From Drechslera avenae (taxonomy: Eukaryota; Ascomycota; Dothideomycetes; Pleosporales; Pleosporaceae), in contig JAXRVH010000036.1 in assembly GCA_034640345.1 (NCBI GenBank), positions 62,001 through 126,000 of the forward strand: a stretch of 64,000 nucleotides of DNA, read 5' to 3'. Shown here in pieces: positions 46,684 through 58,357 of the stretch (within the stretch, counting starts at the first letter, position 1; every line of letters begins with the position of its first letter). The position numbers were made by a program, and so were the translations under genes. A model generated the notes under the pieces. That model worked only from the letters and a program-made list of their open reading frames with translations. It made no database searches and was not told the DNA's origin.

Positions 46684-47495
46684 CGAGACTCTCCAGGCAT
46701 TATCCGTTCAGGGTTGTGGTTGAGCAGAAGCTGGTCAGCCTTGGAAGCGAATCGGTGCGCGAAGTCGGGAAAAGTCAAACGACAGGACAGGGTACAGCGA
46801 GTCTTTTAATGTCTTGCGCGATGTTCTCATCTGCCGGAAACTTGTTTGAGAGTCCGAGTAGTTATGAAGGACAGGAAACATGTGTGTGAACACCGTCCAA
46901 CTTAACCGTGAGACGTGCGGCTGTGCAGGCTGTGCAGTTCGTAAGCGTGCAGAAAGAGTGTCCATGTGTGGCTAAGCGAGACGATTGATTTGAAGGCTGT
47001 CCCAGAGCATATGCTCCGCATCGCCACAACGGATGTCGCCTGCTTACAGAGTTCAAGGCGATATCGTAGCCGTCAGTGCGACCCTTGGGGGGCAGCAATG
47101 ACGCTAAGATAACGCTAATCGATAGAAGAATCATACTCGTCTCTCTTACGGGTAAGATACATGATGTATTGTGTGGGATTAGAGTGACATCTCACTCAGG
47201 TGGGTGCGGGCCACGGGATAGATGCATTCATTTCGAAATCCCTAAGGCGTGAACACTTTAGCAATGTAGCTTGGAAGCCGCACTTGAAGCTGATGAAGAG
47301 GCGCTGTTGTAACGCCTACCTAGGTAGTGTCCGCGGATTGGAAGTGTAGCTCCTCTCTACGAACCTCTGAGCCTCGGCAAAGGCAATCAGCCTTACGTCA
47401 TCCATCCAGGTCTACAAACATTTCCATCTTTCCCCAGTACGCGAACGAAAGCTCATGAATTATTCTTGCACCCTTAGCCCATCTCCATTGCCAAG
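46684..47495. other. Intergenic between divergent HET and DUF1330-like genes
   Basis: Bidirectional promoter region. Small open frames near 46735-47134 lack support. Pyrimidine-rich leader just before 47496. Confidence 0.5.
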
Positions 47496-48362
47496 ATGCC
47501 TCTCTGCACCCTTTACCTCGTCTCCCTCCGCAACACGACACCCAATTCAATCCTCACATTTGTTTCCACGTTAAAGTCGGCGAACATTTCACCACTCGTA
47601 GTATCACGGGTCATACGCTGGATTATACTGCCTTCCAAGCTTTCAACCGAACACCTGCTCGCTCGAAATATCTCATGGGACCTCCTGCTCATCTTGCCTG
47701 GAATGGATACACTCAACACAGAAGTCAAGAAGCTAGTACAGCACCAGTGGAGCGTGACTGCTGGCATCCCATCACGCCTAATTCAAGACTTCTCCGCCAA
47801 AAATGCAAAACTGCTGCATCCAGAAAAGAGTGCCGTGCCTGTCGTCCAACAGCAGAGTATCGAAAAGACTACCGACTCCAGTCAGAGTTTGGAGTTAAGC
47901 AGTGAGCTCAACGAATGGATCAAGAACTTTGTAAGCACCGGATCAAAAGCAAGCAAAGGCGCAGTTTCCATGTTCAATCTCCTCGCATTCAACCCTGGTA
48001 TGAAGGAAGAATACCTCAAGTATGGCGCCGCCTTCGCAAAGTCCATCGGGTCCAAGCACGGCGGGAATGCAAAGATTGTTGGAAACGCGACGCACGTGAA
48101 TGGCTGCGTGATCACCAAATCAGACAACCGCAGCGTTGGAATGAATGGCGAGGTTGGTAGCGGAAAAGATGAGTGGAACGAGATTGCGCTAGCACACTAT
48201 CCTAGTATCCTACATTTTAGAGACATGCTGGCAAGCGAGGATTACCAGGAGGTCAATAAGAGGCATCGTATGCCTAGTCTGAGGGATACGTGTATCCTGA
48301 TGACGAGTGAGATTGCGATTGAGGAGTTGCTGGATGATGGTAAATGTGGTGCGAAGCTGTAG
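47496..48362 (+). CDS. Conserved fungal protein, dimeric alpha/beta-barrel (DUF1330-like)
   Basis: Single exon, 288 residues. An N-terminal half (MPLCTLYLVSL, then WDLLLILPG and HQWSVTAGIPSRL) is followed by a linker and a C-terminal half: AVSMFNLLAFNPGMKEEYLKY, FAKSIGSKHGGNAKIVG, WNEIALAHYPSILHFRDMLAS, DYQEVNKRHRMPSLRDTCIL. The last block has the form of the ferredoxin-like DUF1330/EthD-type fold (NLLAF---K-EY--Y----A and W-EIAL-HYPS---F-DM--S-DYQ). The family is widespread in ascomycetes without known function. No targeting signal. The family assignment is by pattern. Confidence 0.65.
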   Translation: MPLCTLYLVSLRNTTPNSILTFVSTLKSANISPLVVSRVIRWIILPSKLSTEHLLARNISWDLLLILPGMDTLNTEVKKLVQHQWSVTAGIPSRLIQDFSAKNAKLLHPEKSAVPVVQQQSIEKTTDSSQSLELSSELNEWIKNFVSTGSKASKGAVSMFNLLAFNPGMKEEYLKYGAAFAKSIGSKHGGNAKIVGNATHVNGCVITKSDNRSVGMNGEVGSGKDEWNEIALAHYPSILHFRDMLASEDYQEVNKRHRMPSLRDTCILMTSEIAIEELLDDGKCGAKL

Positions 48363-48844
48363 CTGCTGAGGTGGAGTTTCAAAGGATGCTCATGTCATAA
48401 TTCCTCCCCTAGGGCGTTGCCAAAGTATCGAGTTTTCGTCTCAGTCAGTGGGTGAGTGAGAAGCCTCTGACTGGACCCGCTCCTCGCAATACAATGTGGT
48501 AAAGGCCAGTATACTTCATTCTGTTGAGTACTTGTATCGAGCAGATTGATATCCTAGGGTGTTGACCTCACGCACGCGAGGTTCAATCCAACCATTGCAG
48601 ACTCAATCCCAAGTCTTTCACTAAGCGCTCGACAGCGAAGCAAGGCGTACGTGCAACCTTCCACAGCCACCTTTACATTAACAACCTTGAACGATTCAGA
48701 AAGCCGGAAATTTCTGTCAAACGTATCCGTTGCTCATAGCCCGACTCCAAGCTTACCAGTCAGTCATAAGAACTCAAAGAGAAAGCAGATGCGAAAAGCC
48801 CAACCGCGAGAACTTACACGATCGTACTGCATCTTCACCGAGCA
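48363..48844. other. Short intergenic region
   Basis: Convergent 3' ends; nothing recognised. Overlapping frames on the plus strand continue into the antisense of the next gene and are not supported. Confidence 0.5.
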
Positions 48845-49831
48845 TCAAGCATTCAGATCCACAACCAATTCCTTGTAAGACATCCTACCAGATCCTTCAC
48901 CGGGGTGTATGTCTTTGTCCGGGATTGTTTGGAACATACGCTTTTTCTTCCATCCACCCCTCTGACTGTCAATCGCCGGCATTACCCAGTTCTTTTTGTC
49001 CTGCTCCAAGAGCCACGCGTCCCTCAACTCCCTCGACAAGTCCACTTTACGCTGCCAAAACGCGTCATCATCACCTTTTACTCGGAGTAAGATGGGGTTG
49101 CGGCATTTGTTCAACTTGGAGTGGTCTAAGGTTTCGAAAACGAAGCTGCGGCGGTGGAGCAGACATAGTTCCGGGTTATCGGTGCGCTGGCAACGGGAGC
49201 AAGATGGGTGAGTGCGCGAGCAGGGGAGGCCGGCGAGGGTGCATTGGAGGCAGGATGTTAGCCAGACTAGGCGGGAGGTGTTGGGGTCGTGAGAGTTTTG
49301 GGTAGTCGGCTCAGCAGGTTTGATAGAATCGTGGATTTCCAAATGTAAAGACGGATGGTTTGAGTCGAGAATGGCTGATGAAGAGATTGGCGATTGAGCA
49401 GATTGGAGAACTGTAGGGTCCTCTATGGCGCAGTCTGCTTTCGACTTCAGGGTGCATTCTTCGATCAGTGTCGGCTCCCACTCACCCTCACTCTCGCTAT
49501 TATCTGAAGCGTCATCGAGAACCTGGATTTTGCGACTAGGGCTACCGCAATCGAGTTTCTTGCGCAAAGATTTATCGAAGATGCTACGTCCGGAAAACGA
49601 GGTGTCGGTCGGCGAGATATCTTCATGCACTCCCATGACTGTATGTGGTCGTCGCGAAGGTGTCACAGGCTGTAAACTGCTCTCAGTAGTTCTCCTATCG
49701 TGGTAACCGCTGCTCACATCAGCTTCTAAGCCGTTAACATCCAGCTTCCTCAACCATCCCTTGATGCGATCAAGGTCCTCTGCCTCTTTTCTACCGACAC
49801 CTAGAGAAGAAGGCATTCTTGAAGCTCCCAT
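48845..49831 (-). CDS. Hypothetical protein with Zn2Cys6-like cysteine cluster
   Basis: ATG at 49831 (GTAG just before it may be an acceptor of a small upstream exon); 328 residues. The N-terminal two thirds are Ser-rich and disordered. Near residues 195-230 the protein has CLQCTLAGLPC, then CSRCQRTDNPELC: spacing C-x2-C-x6-C-x6-C-x2-C-x8-C, very close to a fungal Zn2Cys6 cluster, but without the basic residues after Cys2 and not at the N-terminus. It continues FVFETLDHSKLNKCRNPILL, DDDAFWQRKVDLSRELRDAW, then a Lys/Arg patch KKKR. I do not recognise the family. Possible structural zinc domain; DNA binding is not implied. Confidence 0.6.
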   Translation of the reverse strand: MGASRMPSSLGVGRKEAEDLDRIKGWLRKLDVNGLEADVSSGYHDRRTTESSLQPVTPSRRPHTVMGVHEDISPTDTSFSGRSIFDKSLRKKLDCGSPSRKIQVLDDASDNSESEGEWEPTLIEECTLKSKADCAIEDPTVLQSAQSPISSSAILDSNHPSLHLEIHDSIKPAEPTTQNSHDPNTSRLVWLTSCLQCTLAGLPCSRTHPSCSRCQRTDNPELCLLHRRSFVFETLDHSKLNKCRNPILLRVKGDDDAFWQRKVDLSRELRDAWLLEQDKKNWVMPAIDSQRGGWKKKRMFQTIPDKDIHPGEGSGRMSYKELVVDLNA

Positions 49832-50517
49832 ACTACCCAACAGGTTATCGTGGCAAGTGACAATGGGCAGAGGTATGGAGGTGCTGAAGTGGTGCGGCAG
49901 GGCAGAGAGTGTGGCATGGGTGGCGTGGACTTACGGTGAAGTCGACTACGCTAGTGATGTGGTTAGATAGATGAATGGTGAGCCCTCCATGGCTTTGAAA
50001 GAAGCGGGATAACTAGATTGGCTATGTGTCTCTAGGTTCGCAGATAAACAGCAGACCCTCAAATGGTTTTTAAATTCAGGGCCATTGACCGTGTGTCTGT
50101 CGAGGGTTGTGGCTGTTGCAGGTAGTCTGAGCAAAGCCCTTGCATCACATAGTGATGGCTTAGTCCTAAGCTTGAGCTATGTGATGATTGGTTTGCAAGG
50201 AGGTTTTGAGTTAAAAGCAAGCAAGGTACCGAATGTGAAGACATAAGTGTGTCCTAGGAGACTACAAAAATTGACTAACAGCATATACACAAGGGCGGGA
50301 TCTATCTTGTTAACCACACTCTACGGCATGAATCAGCTTCATGTTCTCAAGGCCTTCGGCATTCTCCACAAAGATCTCTCTCTGCCGGCCGACTGGGAAC
50401 TGATTACGACGTCGTTTTATGGGCACATTATACTTCAAGAGGGAAATTGAGGCCACGAATATGACAGTAGAATTCCTTTGCTTGATAACACAAAAGTGTA
50501 CGTGGTAAAGTACCCGC
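49832..50517. other. Intergenic region
   Basis: Upstream of the C6-like gene and downstream of the SDR gene. No gene recognised; the open frame at 50247-50450 lacks any supportable feature. Confidence 0.5.
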
Positions 50518-51651
50518 TTACTTCAGGATGCGTCCCTCAGCAGCTTCCTCGGCATGCTGCCTAATGCGACCCAACACCTTCGCCTCCTCATCGATGATCT
50601 CGGGTAGCAGATCGAAAATGCTCTTCTGTTTCGGGGTCCATCCGAGAAGTTTGTTGGCGCGAATGGCCCTGCATCTTGAGTTGGTCCCCCAGAGGTAGCT
50701 GCCAAAGGGTCGCATCTCGTCTGCTTCTTCTTTGCTCACGTTGTCGATTCCGTCGTGATTGATAAGTTTGTTCTTGAAGGCAATTTCTCCGATCTTGCGT
50801 CCGACTTCGCCCCAATTGAAATCGCCATTCTCTGCAAAGTAGTATCCTTCCTTGTTCCATGTCGCCTTGCCGCCGTTTGGTGATAAGGCAGCGGTAACAA
50901 GGGCCAGGTACAGTTCGCTGAGATCTTGCACATGTACCTGAGTCCAGATGTTTTCGCCGTTGCCGACAACGAAGCCTTTCATGCGCTTCAGTGCGAATTT
51001 GGTCATGTCGTACACCTGTACACTTCGATGATTGTCTGGACCTCGGCCAGGGCCATAGATACACGGCGGACAGACGATGGCCGACTGTATTTTACCCGCT
51101 GATGCTTCATTCGATCCAAGGATGATCTTATCGACATTCCGATGGAGAGCCACATCAGGAAGTGAAGTGACTTCACCAATGTTATCCCAGTCATCATAGA
51201 TCTTGTCGCGTTTGAAACCATAAGTACTGGTCTCAAAGTCTTCAAAGGAGAGTACACCAGTGCCGGAAGTGTGGATGAGATATGTCTTTCGTCCGCTCTG
51301 ACCAAGACCAGCAACTAAGGCGTTGGCAGACGCTACGTGATCACAGTCTGCAGTATGGAGGACGATGTCCGTGTTGGAAGCCTCGGCAACAAGTAGATCG
51401 GTATTGTCAAGGGTTCCGTATACAAGGCGGATCTTGGGGTATTGTGCGGCGACCTTTGCCCCTTTGTCGCTGTTACGGACAAGTGCGGTGATTTCCAGGT
51501 CAGGATACTTGTTCGCGACAGCGTAGAGGGCATCGCCCCCAATGTAGCCAGTCGCACCGGTGCTAGTAGTATCTGATTAGTGGGTGAACTTGCAACAAGC
51601 AGATCAGCACATGTAGAAAGAGATGTGGGCCTACATGAAGAGCTTGGTCAT
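50518..51651 (-). CDS. NAD(P)-dependent epimerase/dehydratase (atypical extended SDR)
   Basis: A 17 bp first exon (51651-51635, MTKLFI), a 72 bp intron (51634-51563, GTAGGC...CTACTAG) and exon 51562-50518 give 353 residues. The intron splits the Rossmann motif, restored as TGATGYIGG. Then ALVRNSDKG (cofactor-side beta2), LVYGTLDN, TDIVLHTAD, GRKTYLIHTSGTGVLS, AIVCPPCIYGPGRGP, FVVGNGENIWTQVHVQDLSELY and a C-terminal FGSYLWGTNSRCRA--ANKLLGW. This is the nucleoside-diphosphate-sugar epimerase-like group. The classical YxxxK pair is not evident; HRNVDK lies at that place, as in a fungal subgroup of unknown substrate. Probably cytosolic. Confidence 0.85.
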
Positions 51652-52354
51652 GTTTGAAAGCTTGGGTGGCTATTCTGCTAGTTTTGGATGTGAGAGTTTG
51701 CTGGGACGAGGCCAGTGGTCCCCGAACTCTTATACATATACGACTAGCGGAAGCGGAGTTGTACGTCACATAATCACTCCTGTCCGTGGCTTACTCATAC
51801 GTCACACAGATGTAGCTGCTCCATTCGACTTCCGAATTAACCCCGCGCAAGTGTCGAATGAATGCAATCAACAACAAATCGAACCTGGAGTTAGCCCACA
51901 TGCGGTCAGAAGATAGCATGTGTTTTTTTGTAGCTAATTAGGATACCTGCTCCCTATGAGAGATGATATGGGCGATGTTGTTGCTATGGCCAACCACAGT
52001 CGAGGAGCTGCCCCGCAATTGGGTTGGGGGAAAGAATGATCTTGCTGTGGGCTGCAGAGCATGTGAAGGTGGATGTGACGAGAATGGGAAGGATGCATGT
52101 AGGAGAGAACAAGGCACCCAACTTGCGGGATGAATGCGGACTGGGAGAGTATTCGATGGTAAATTGTGCAGGTACTTGGCGGGTCATGGCCAGTCGGGAG
52201 GTGTACCTGAGCGGCGCTTAAGCCAGGTGCGCTAACTCACGCGGCGACCGCGTCAACATGAGAGAAGAACGAGCAACACGGCGACGTTTCTGGCCAGCAC
52301 ACTGCCACTGTGACTGCAAGTCTGCGATAGCTTAACAAAGGCTCCCTCGCCATC
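51652..52354. other. Intergenic, divergent promoters of SDR and VPS45
   Basis: No gene recognised. The VPS45 leader contains short upstream ATGs that were not pursued. Confidence 0.5.
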
Positions 52355-54314
52355 ATGGATATTATCCAAGCCGTCTCTGGCTACATCACTAAGATGGTGT
52401 CAGCCGGGGACAGCGCGGCGACAGGCACCTCCGCGGCCAAGATGAAGATCCTCTTACTCGACAACGAGACTGTGGGTTTGTCTGCTCTGCCGAGAGATGG
52501 CATATACTAGGCGCTGACGGGGCAGTAGGTGTCAATCGTGTCGACGGCGACGACGCAATCAGCCCTCCTCAACCATGAAGTCTACCTCACCGAGTAGGGC
52601 TCCCCCCCCCCCCCACCACGCGACACAATGGCTAATGCTATGGTAGCCGTCTGGACAACCAGAAGCGCGAGAAGATGCGCCATCTGCGCTGTCTATGCTT
52701 CGTGCGACCTTCGCCCGAGTCGATCCAGAGCCTGATTGAAGAGCTACGAGAGCCCAAGTACGGTGAATACAACATATGTATGTTACATGTACGCTCATGT
52801 GGAGGGATTACGACTTGGAGCGGGGATATTGACTGACAAAGGCAGACTTCAGCAACATTGTTAAGAAATCCGCCCTGGAGCGCCTCGCCGAAGCAGACGA
52901 CCATGAAGTTGTCCGCGCTGTCCAAGAGTACTTTGCAGACTTCCTCGTCATAAACCCCGACCTCATGTCCCTCAACCTCAGCTTCCCAGACCACCGGATA
53001 TGGAGTACAAGTCCCGACTCGTGGAATCAGGATGCGCTACAACGGTCGACTGAGGCCGTAATGGCTTTACTGCTGTCGCTGAAGAAGAAGCCCTTGATAC
53101 GATATCAGAAGAACAGCCTGCTGGTCAAGAAACTCGCGACCGAGGTCCGCTATTATATGACACAGGAGGAGCAGCTGTTCGACTTCCGCAAAACGGACAC
53201 ACCGCCCATCCTGCTGATTGTGGACCGGAGAGACGATCCAGTCACGCCGCTGTTGACACAATGGACATACCAGGCCATGGTGCACGAGTTACTTGGAATT
53301 CACAACGGGAGGGTAGACTTGCGCGACGTACCCGAAATACGGCCGGAACTGAAAGAGATTGTGCTATCTCAAGATCAGGACCCCTTCTTCAAGAAGAACA
53401 TGTACCTCAATTTTGGTGACCTGGGTCAGAACGCAAAGGAGTACGTCGAGCAGTTTGCATCAAAGCAGCAGGGCTCACAGAAGCTTGACTCGATAGCAGA
53501 CATGAAGCGCTTTATCGAAGACTTTCCAGAGTTCCGCAAGCTCTCTGGCAACGTGACAAAGCATGTCACTCTCGTGGGTGAGCTGAGCCGACGGGTTGGC
53601 GAGGAGAGCCTGCTGGACATTAGTGAACTTGAGCAGAGTTTAGCATGTACAGACAACCACTCCAACGACGTAAAATCACTGCAGAAGATCATACAGGATC
53701 CAAAGGTTCCGGCAAACAACAAGCTCAGACTCGTTGCCATCTATGCGCTACGCTACTCAAAGACATCCTCAAACTCGACCGCAATGTTGCTCGACTTGCT
53801 TGCCGTTGCTGGCGGACTATCACGACATCGCATCAACCTCATTACCAAACTCCTAACATACCATGACTCGCTACAAGCCACTACTGCAGCGGGCGGGGTA
53901 CCAGACCTCTTCCAGCCTGGCTCCTTTTTCGGAGGAGCCCGAGATCGACTAAAGGGACTAAAGGGTGTTGAGAATGTATACACGCAGCATTCGCCCCGTC
54001 TGGAGGCGACGCTGCAAGACATGATAAAAGGCCGTCTGAGCCAGCAGTTGTACCCTTTTGTAGAGGGCGGCGGCTCGACCAAGGATAAACCCCAGGATAT
54101 TATTGTTTTTATGGTGGGAGGAGCGACATATGAGGAGGCCAAAATGGTCGCTCAGGTCAATGCCAGCTCGCCTGGTATTCGTGTTGTGCTTGGTGGCACA
54201 ACAATTCATAACAGCACATCATTCTTGGAGGAGGTCGAAGACGCTGTCGACTCGTGGCCTGAGCCGCCCGCTACATCAGCTGCGGCACGCTTGAAAAGAG
54301 AGGTGGGCAGGTAG
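52355..54314 (+). CDS. VPS45: Vps45, Sec1/Munc18 family vacuolar sorting protein
   Basis: Four exons: 52355-52471, 52529-52593, 52647-52777, 52846-54314 (introns 57, 53 and 68 bp), 593 residues, close to the yeast length of 577. Vps45 binds the syntaxin Tlg2 and the SNARE complex at the trans-Golgi/endosome and is needed for endosomal fusion and vacuolar sorting. Order: AVSGYITKMVSA, KMKILLLDNETVSIVS, then EVYLTDRLDNQKREKMRHLR (domain 1), PKYGEYNIYFSNI, ALERLAEADDHEVV, VQEYFADF, LLIVDRRDDPVTPLLTQWTYQAMVHELLGI (the SM hallmark), YLNFGDLG, KHVTLVGELSRRV, LLDISELEQSLAC, a domain 3 tail, IIVFMVGGATYEEAKMV and VLGGTTIHNS-SFLEEV. All phases agree. Confidence 0.95.
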
Positions 54315-54418
54315 TGTAGCGATCACCTACGGAAGATTTGAAATTGGGGTTCCCTTTCTTTCAAGCTGAATACCGGCCTGCCATAGAAAACACCAACATG
54401 AGTTTTGATTACAGATGG

Positions 54419-54450
54419 ACATATATATATATATGTGTGTGTGTGTATGT
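54419..54450. repeat. (AT)n(GT)n microsatellite
   Basis: ATATATATATATAT followed by GTGTGTGTGTATGTGT, about 100 bp after the VPS45 stop. Confidence 0.9.
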
Positions 54451-54687
54451 GTCGCGATTACAATATCACGTATCCCAAACCCTCCAATACACGAGTAGTG
54501 AGAAGAATCAAAGAGTTGTGCGGTCTGGAGGTAAGGAGATGCGAATGAGAGTGCGAGTGAATGCGCAATGTGTGCGAGCTTGTTCACCACTAGGAGGCCT
54601 CAGCACGAACATTTATATCAGAAGATTTCAACGGAGAGCTCATTTAGAGGCAAGCGGGATGCAGAGTGACACTCAGATCGGTGTATC

Positions 54688-54736
54688 GTGGCGTGGCGTG
54701 GCGTGGCGTGGCGGATGTGGTGTGGTGTGGTGTGGT
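54688..54736. repeat. Pentamer tandem repeats (GTGGC)n and (GTGTG)n
   Basis: About five units GTGGC at 54688-54712, then a related GTGGT/TGTGG run at 54716-54736. It lies in the region upstream of the Zn2Cys6 gene. Confidence 0.85.
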
Positions 54737-55247
54737 ATTGCGGAGATGGCGCCAAAACCGCTTACTACTCTGCCCAAAACCCACAGGCGGTCGCCGCCAC
54801 AACCACGACCCATTGAGCCGTCCGGCTACTGTATTGATATCACAGGTCAATGAAGAAGCTTTGCGAGATCCGAGTAGCCAGATGATGGGTGCCGTGTTTG
54901 CTGTAACGAGCATTGGACTGGAGGACGGTCCGGTGAACCCTGGTGCGGGGCTCGCTGCCTTGGCGGCGCAGCCAAGATGGCGAGCGTATGGCAACCTTCA
55001 AGACTGTCAGTTGTTGAGTTGGTACCTGCATGACTCCGAAGGCGGCGAAAAGTCTGCTAACCCCTCGCAGCCAAGAGCTTCACGCAAGGCTGAACACGTG
55101 CATGCAGGTGATGACCGAGGATCAATGCCATAAGACGCCGGGTGTCCAGCGGGCCGACGTCCGATTGCTATTCTCCACCACCACCACCACAGCCACAGCC
55201 ACTCTCCGAAACCTCACCCGATGGCGCGAAGATGAGGATTGTGAGAC

Positions 55248-57878
55248 ATGCCAGAACACGGACAGGTCTTGCAGTCTCGAGTGGTCCGCCGCAGAAACCC
55301 ACGCCCCATTAACTCGTGCGTCGAATGTCGGACACGCAAATCGCGATGCTCCAAAACGCATCCTTGCCAAAACTGCACAGCCTTCGGACGCGAATGCGTC
55401 TTCATCACCGTCCCTGAGAGCGCGGCGCGCAAGAAAGAGAGGGAGCAGCGAGAGCGTGCGCAGAGCAAGAGCGGCTCTGGTGTCACCATTCCCGACTGGA
55501 CCAAGAATCTCCCCGTGCGCACGCAGAGCAGCGCCAGTTTGCCTGATGGCTATGAGAACGCGAACTCTGTCGACACTACGACGCCGGGAACTCCGCCCCG
55601 CGACTATGAGTGGGAAGCGTATCAGCAAGATGTCGAGCCCGAAACAGACGCCTGGGAGAGGTTGCCTGCTGAGCCCGAGGAGACACAGGACGATGTGTAC
55701 GAAGATGAGGATGATGACGAAGATCAGATTGCGACTGATCTCACCATTCGAATTGGGAGGATGATTATTTGTGAGAATGTCACTGGATTCTTCCGTCCCC
55801 AGTATGCCGAAGAGGTACTTTCCGCCCTATCCACGTCTGTTTGTCCTGCGTTTTGCATTGCCTCATCTTGAACACAAACTGAATTGCTGTGTAGCTCGGC
55901 AAGCTGTTGTCCGAGAGCTCCACTCCGGCCGCGTCGGTCGCAGGCCAAAGGGCGACGCAGTCGTCAACTCTTCTGTCAGCGGAACAAATGCCGTCGCTCG
56001 CGCCATCCCTGAACTTGCTGTTGGGTGGCTCGCTATCCCTGCACCAGAGTAATGATGTTCAAGCCCCGCAGCTACCGACCAAGATGGAGGCAGAAGCCCT
56101 ATTCCAACGGTATACTGAAGCTGTTAGCCCACTCGCACACGTCCTGCATTTACCATCTTTCAAGCGACTATTCGAACGCTTCTGGATCAACATTGAAATC
56201 GGGAACCCAAATCAGAACTCATGCACTGCCTTGATCTTGGCTGTGTGCATGGCGGCAGCGGCGTCTGTCTCTCCACTGCAAGCCAAGTCGCAGTTTGGCA
56301 TCACCAAAGAGGACTTGTTCTTGAGGCTGCAGAAAGCCACGGAACGAGCATTGCTCCGCGCAAACTGGGCAAAAACGTCCAACATCAGGACGTTGCAAGC
56401 CTTGACAATCTATCTTGTAGGTTGTTGGGCTGTCACTGACAAGCACATTATCCGCTAACAACATCTAGATTCCGCTTTGTCGCGCGCAAATCTCCCGAGC
56501 AACATCCGTTGTAGTTGGCGCACTGGTTCGCCTAGCTCAATGCATAGGCATACATCGCATGAGCCACAGTTCAGCCAACAGTTTGACACCTTTACAACGC
56601 CACGTGCGATCTCTTCTCTGGTACCAAATCTGTTTTCTGGACTTCAAAACAGCAGAGGCACAAGGACCTCATCCCTCGATACGCACTGATGACTTTGACA
56701 TTGCTCTGCCTCTCAATGTCGACGATGACGTATTCGAATTTGGTAGCCCAAGCTGGCAACAGCATCCAACCTCGACCAACGGATGGTCGGACGTGACCCT
56801 GTCACTAATCCGATACGAATGCAACGAGATTCACCGTCTGATCTTTCGAGGCAGAATTGAAATGGACCGCAAGCACATCACCTTGCACGATCTACGTGCC
56901 CGGGTCGAAGCAAAGAAGCGCCAGATCCAGACAAAATACCTTCAGTATCTTGATGCCAACGTACCTATCCAACGGTACGCAGGTCTAGTAGCAACTCTCC
57001 TCATGTCTCGCTGTGACTCGATGCTCCTCTACCGCCACCTCCCCCAGACATCACTCCAACCGCGTTCAGACTCTGAAAACCGCCTCCGCGACGTGCTCCT
57101 GGCCGCAGCCCTCACAACACTTGAAATTGGCGCAACCCTAGACACGCTCCCCTCGCTATCATCTTGGGCCTGGTACTCGACAACCTACCAACAATACCAT
57201 GCTGTGCTACTTCTTCTCACCGAACTCTACCGCACGCCCGATCTACCGCGCAAAGAGCGCATGGCCACCATTATCGACCACATCTTCGGACACTGCTACG
57301 GCATCGGTGTTCGGGAACGTTGTTCAGACCTGCTCTTTACCGTAAAAGAAAATCTAGAGGCATTCTACGTGATGAAGGGCTTCAATAAGAAACGTCAACA
57401 TGTCGCTCCGCAGCAACATCCTACCTTGCAGCCTCTGCCCTCATTCGGCGGACCTAGTGGTGGCTCCGTCACGAGCCCGGCATTCGGCGCACAGCAAACT
57501 CCACCGCATAACATGCACAGTCAACTGCAGCGAACGCCCACAACCGGCACACTTGATGGTCTGAATGTCGATTTTGACAGTATACTCGGGAGTTTAAATG
57601 GCGGCATCGGTGGTGGTGGTGGCGGCGGCGCAGAGGATTTTGATGTGTGGAGTGCCATGGGTGGAGCTGCAGCAGGCCAGCAAGATACAGGCGCCATTTT
57701 TGTGCCTGTTGATACTGCGGCGCATCACAACGAGTTTGGGACTAGGAGTCCAAACGGCGGGTTGCAGCAATGGGTAAGTTTGGACTAATCATGTGAAAAT
57801 ATGACTAGAGGACAATGCTGACAGTACTGTTAGGAGAACTGGAATTTTCCACCTCAACAGCAAAAATACGAGCAATGA
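55248..57878 (+). CDS. Zn2Cys6 fungal transcription factor
   Basis: Four exons: 55248-55814, 55895-56416, 56469-57773, 57834-57878 (introns 80, 52 and 60 bp); 812 residues. The DNA-binding cluster is near residues 24-50: C-VE-C-RTRKSR-C-SKTHP-C-QN-C-TAFGRE-C, preceded by basic RRRNPRP. A KKEREQRERAQSK linker and an acidic patch (YEDEDDDEDQ) follow. The fungal_trans (MHR) domain starts around residue 235: EAEALFQRYTEAVSPLAHVLHLPSF, ALILAVCMAAAASV, LQALTIYLIPL, GALVRLAQCIGIHRMSHSS, RRHV-type LLWYQICFLDFKTAEAQG. The C-terminus is low complexity (Gly run, FDSILGSLNGG) and ends in a 15-codon exon. The target genes are unknown. The upstream ATG at 55221 leads to an early stop. Confidence 0.9.
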
Positions 57879-58357
57879 TCTGCGCTAGGTAACCCACAGG
57901 CATGTCATATTCGAGAAGTGGTTCCGACCATGTCGACTCTGATTACAGCTCGTTGACTGCGGAGGGGGCGCAGAATTGTTTCCCCATGGAAGTATTATAG
58001 AGATGATCATCACGCACGTACATAGAGTTGGCACAATCGCAAGCAAAAGATAAAAAGACTATAATTAGGAGACTGTAACTGGTCCTGTCTCGATGCTAGC
58101 ATGCGCCACAAAAGTGCCTATGCTCCGAAACGCCGCGAACAAAGACGCAAGGTAGACCGACAATCAAACGCCGTATACGCCGAACCGCGCTGCGGTCAGT
58201 GATGCAAACCCAAATTTTAACTTGGCCAAGCTCGAACCGGAACCACAACCAGCTTGGGCATCGTCCTTACCAACTAGTAACTCTGACGGAAGACGACATG
58301 AGCTCTGCATCACGCACGTGTTAGCCAGAGAGAAAAGGAGCAGGTGGTGCAAGCGGC
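57879..58357. other. Convergent 3' intergenic region
   Basis: Between the Zn2Cys6 gene (+) and the BAR gene (-). No gene recognised. Confidence 0.5.

Larger units (their letters stand above)
54315..55247. other. Intergenic region with microsatellites, upstream of Zn2Cys6 gene
   Basis: Overlapping open frames at 54338-55133 look compositional. Includes an AT/GT microsatellite and a pentamer repeat described separately. Leader of the transcription factor gene is at the right end. Confidence 0.5.

Noticed and set aside
48575..48605. GGTTCAATCC resembling a tRNA T-loop
   Set aside because: Flanking bases do not form a T-stem and no D or anticodon arm could be placed.
54338..55133. Open frames upstream of the Zn2Cys6 gene
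   Set aside because: They run through microsatellite and pentamer repeats and show no domain.
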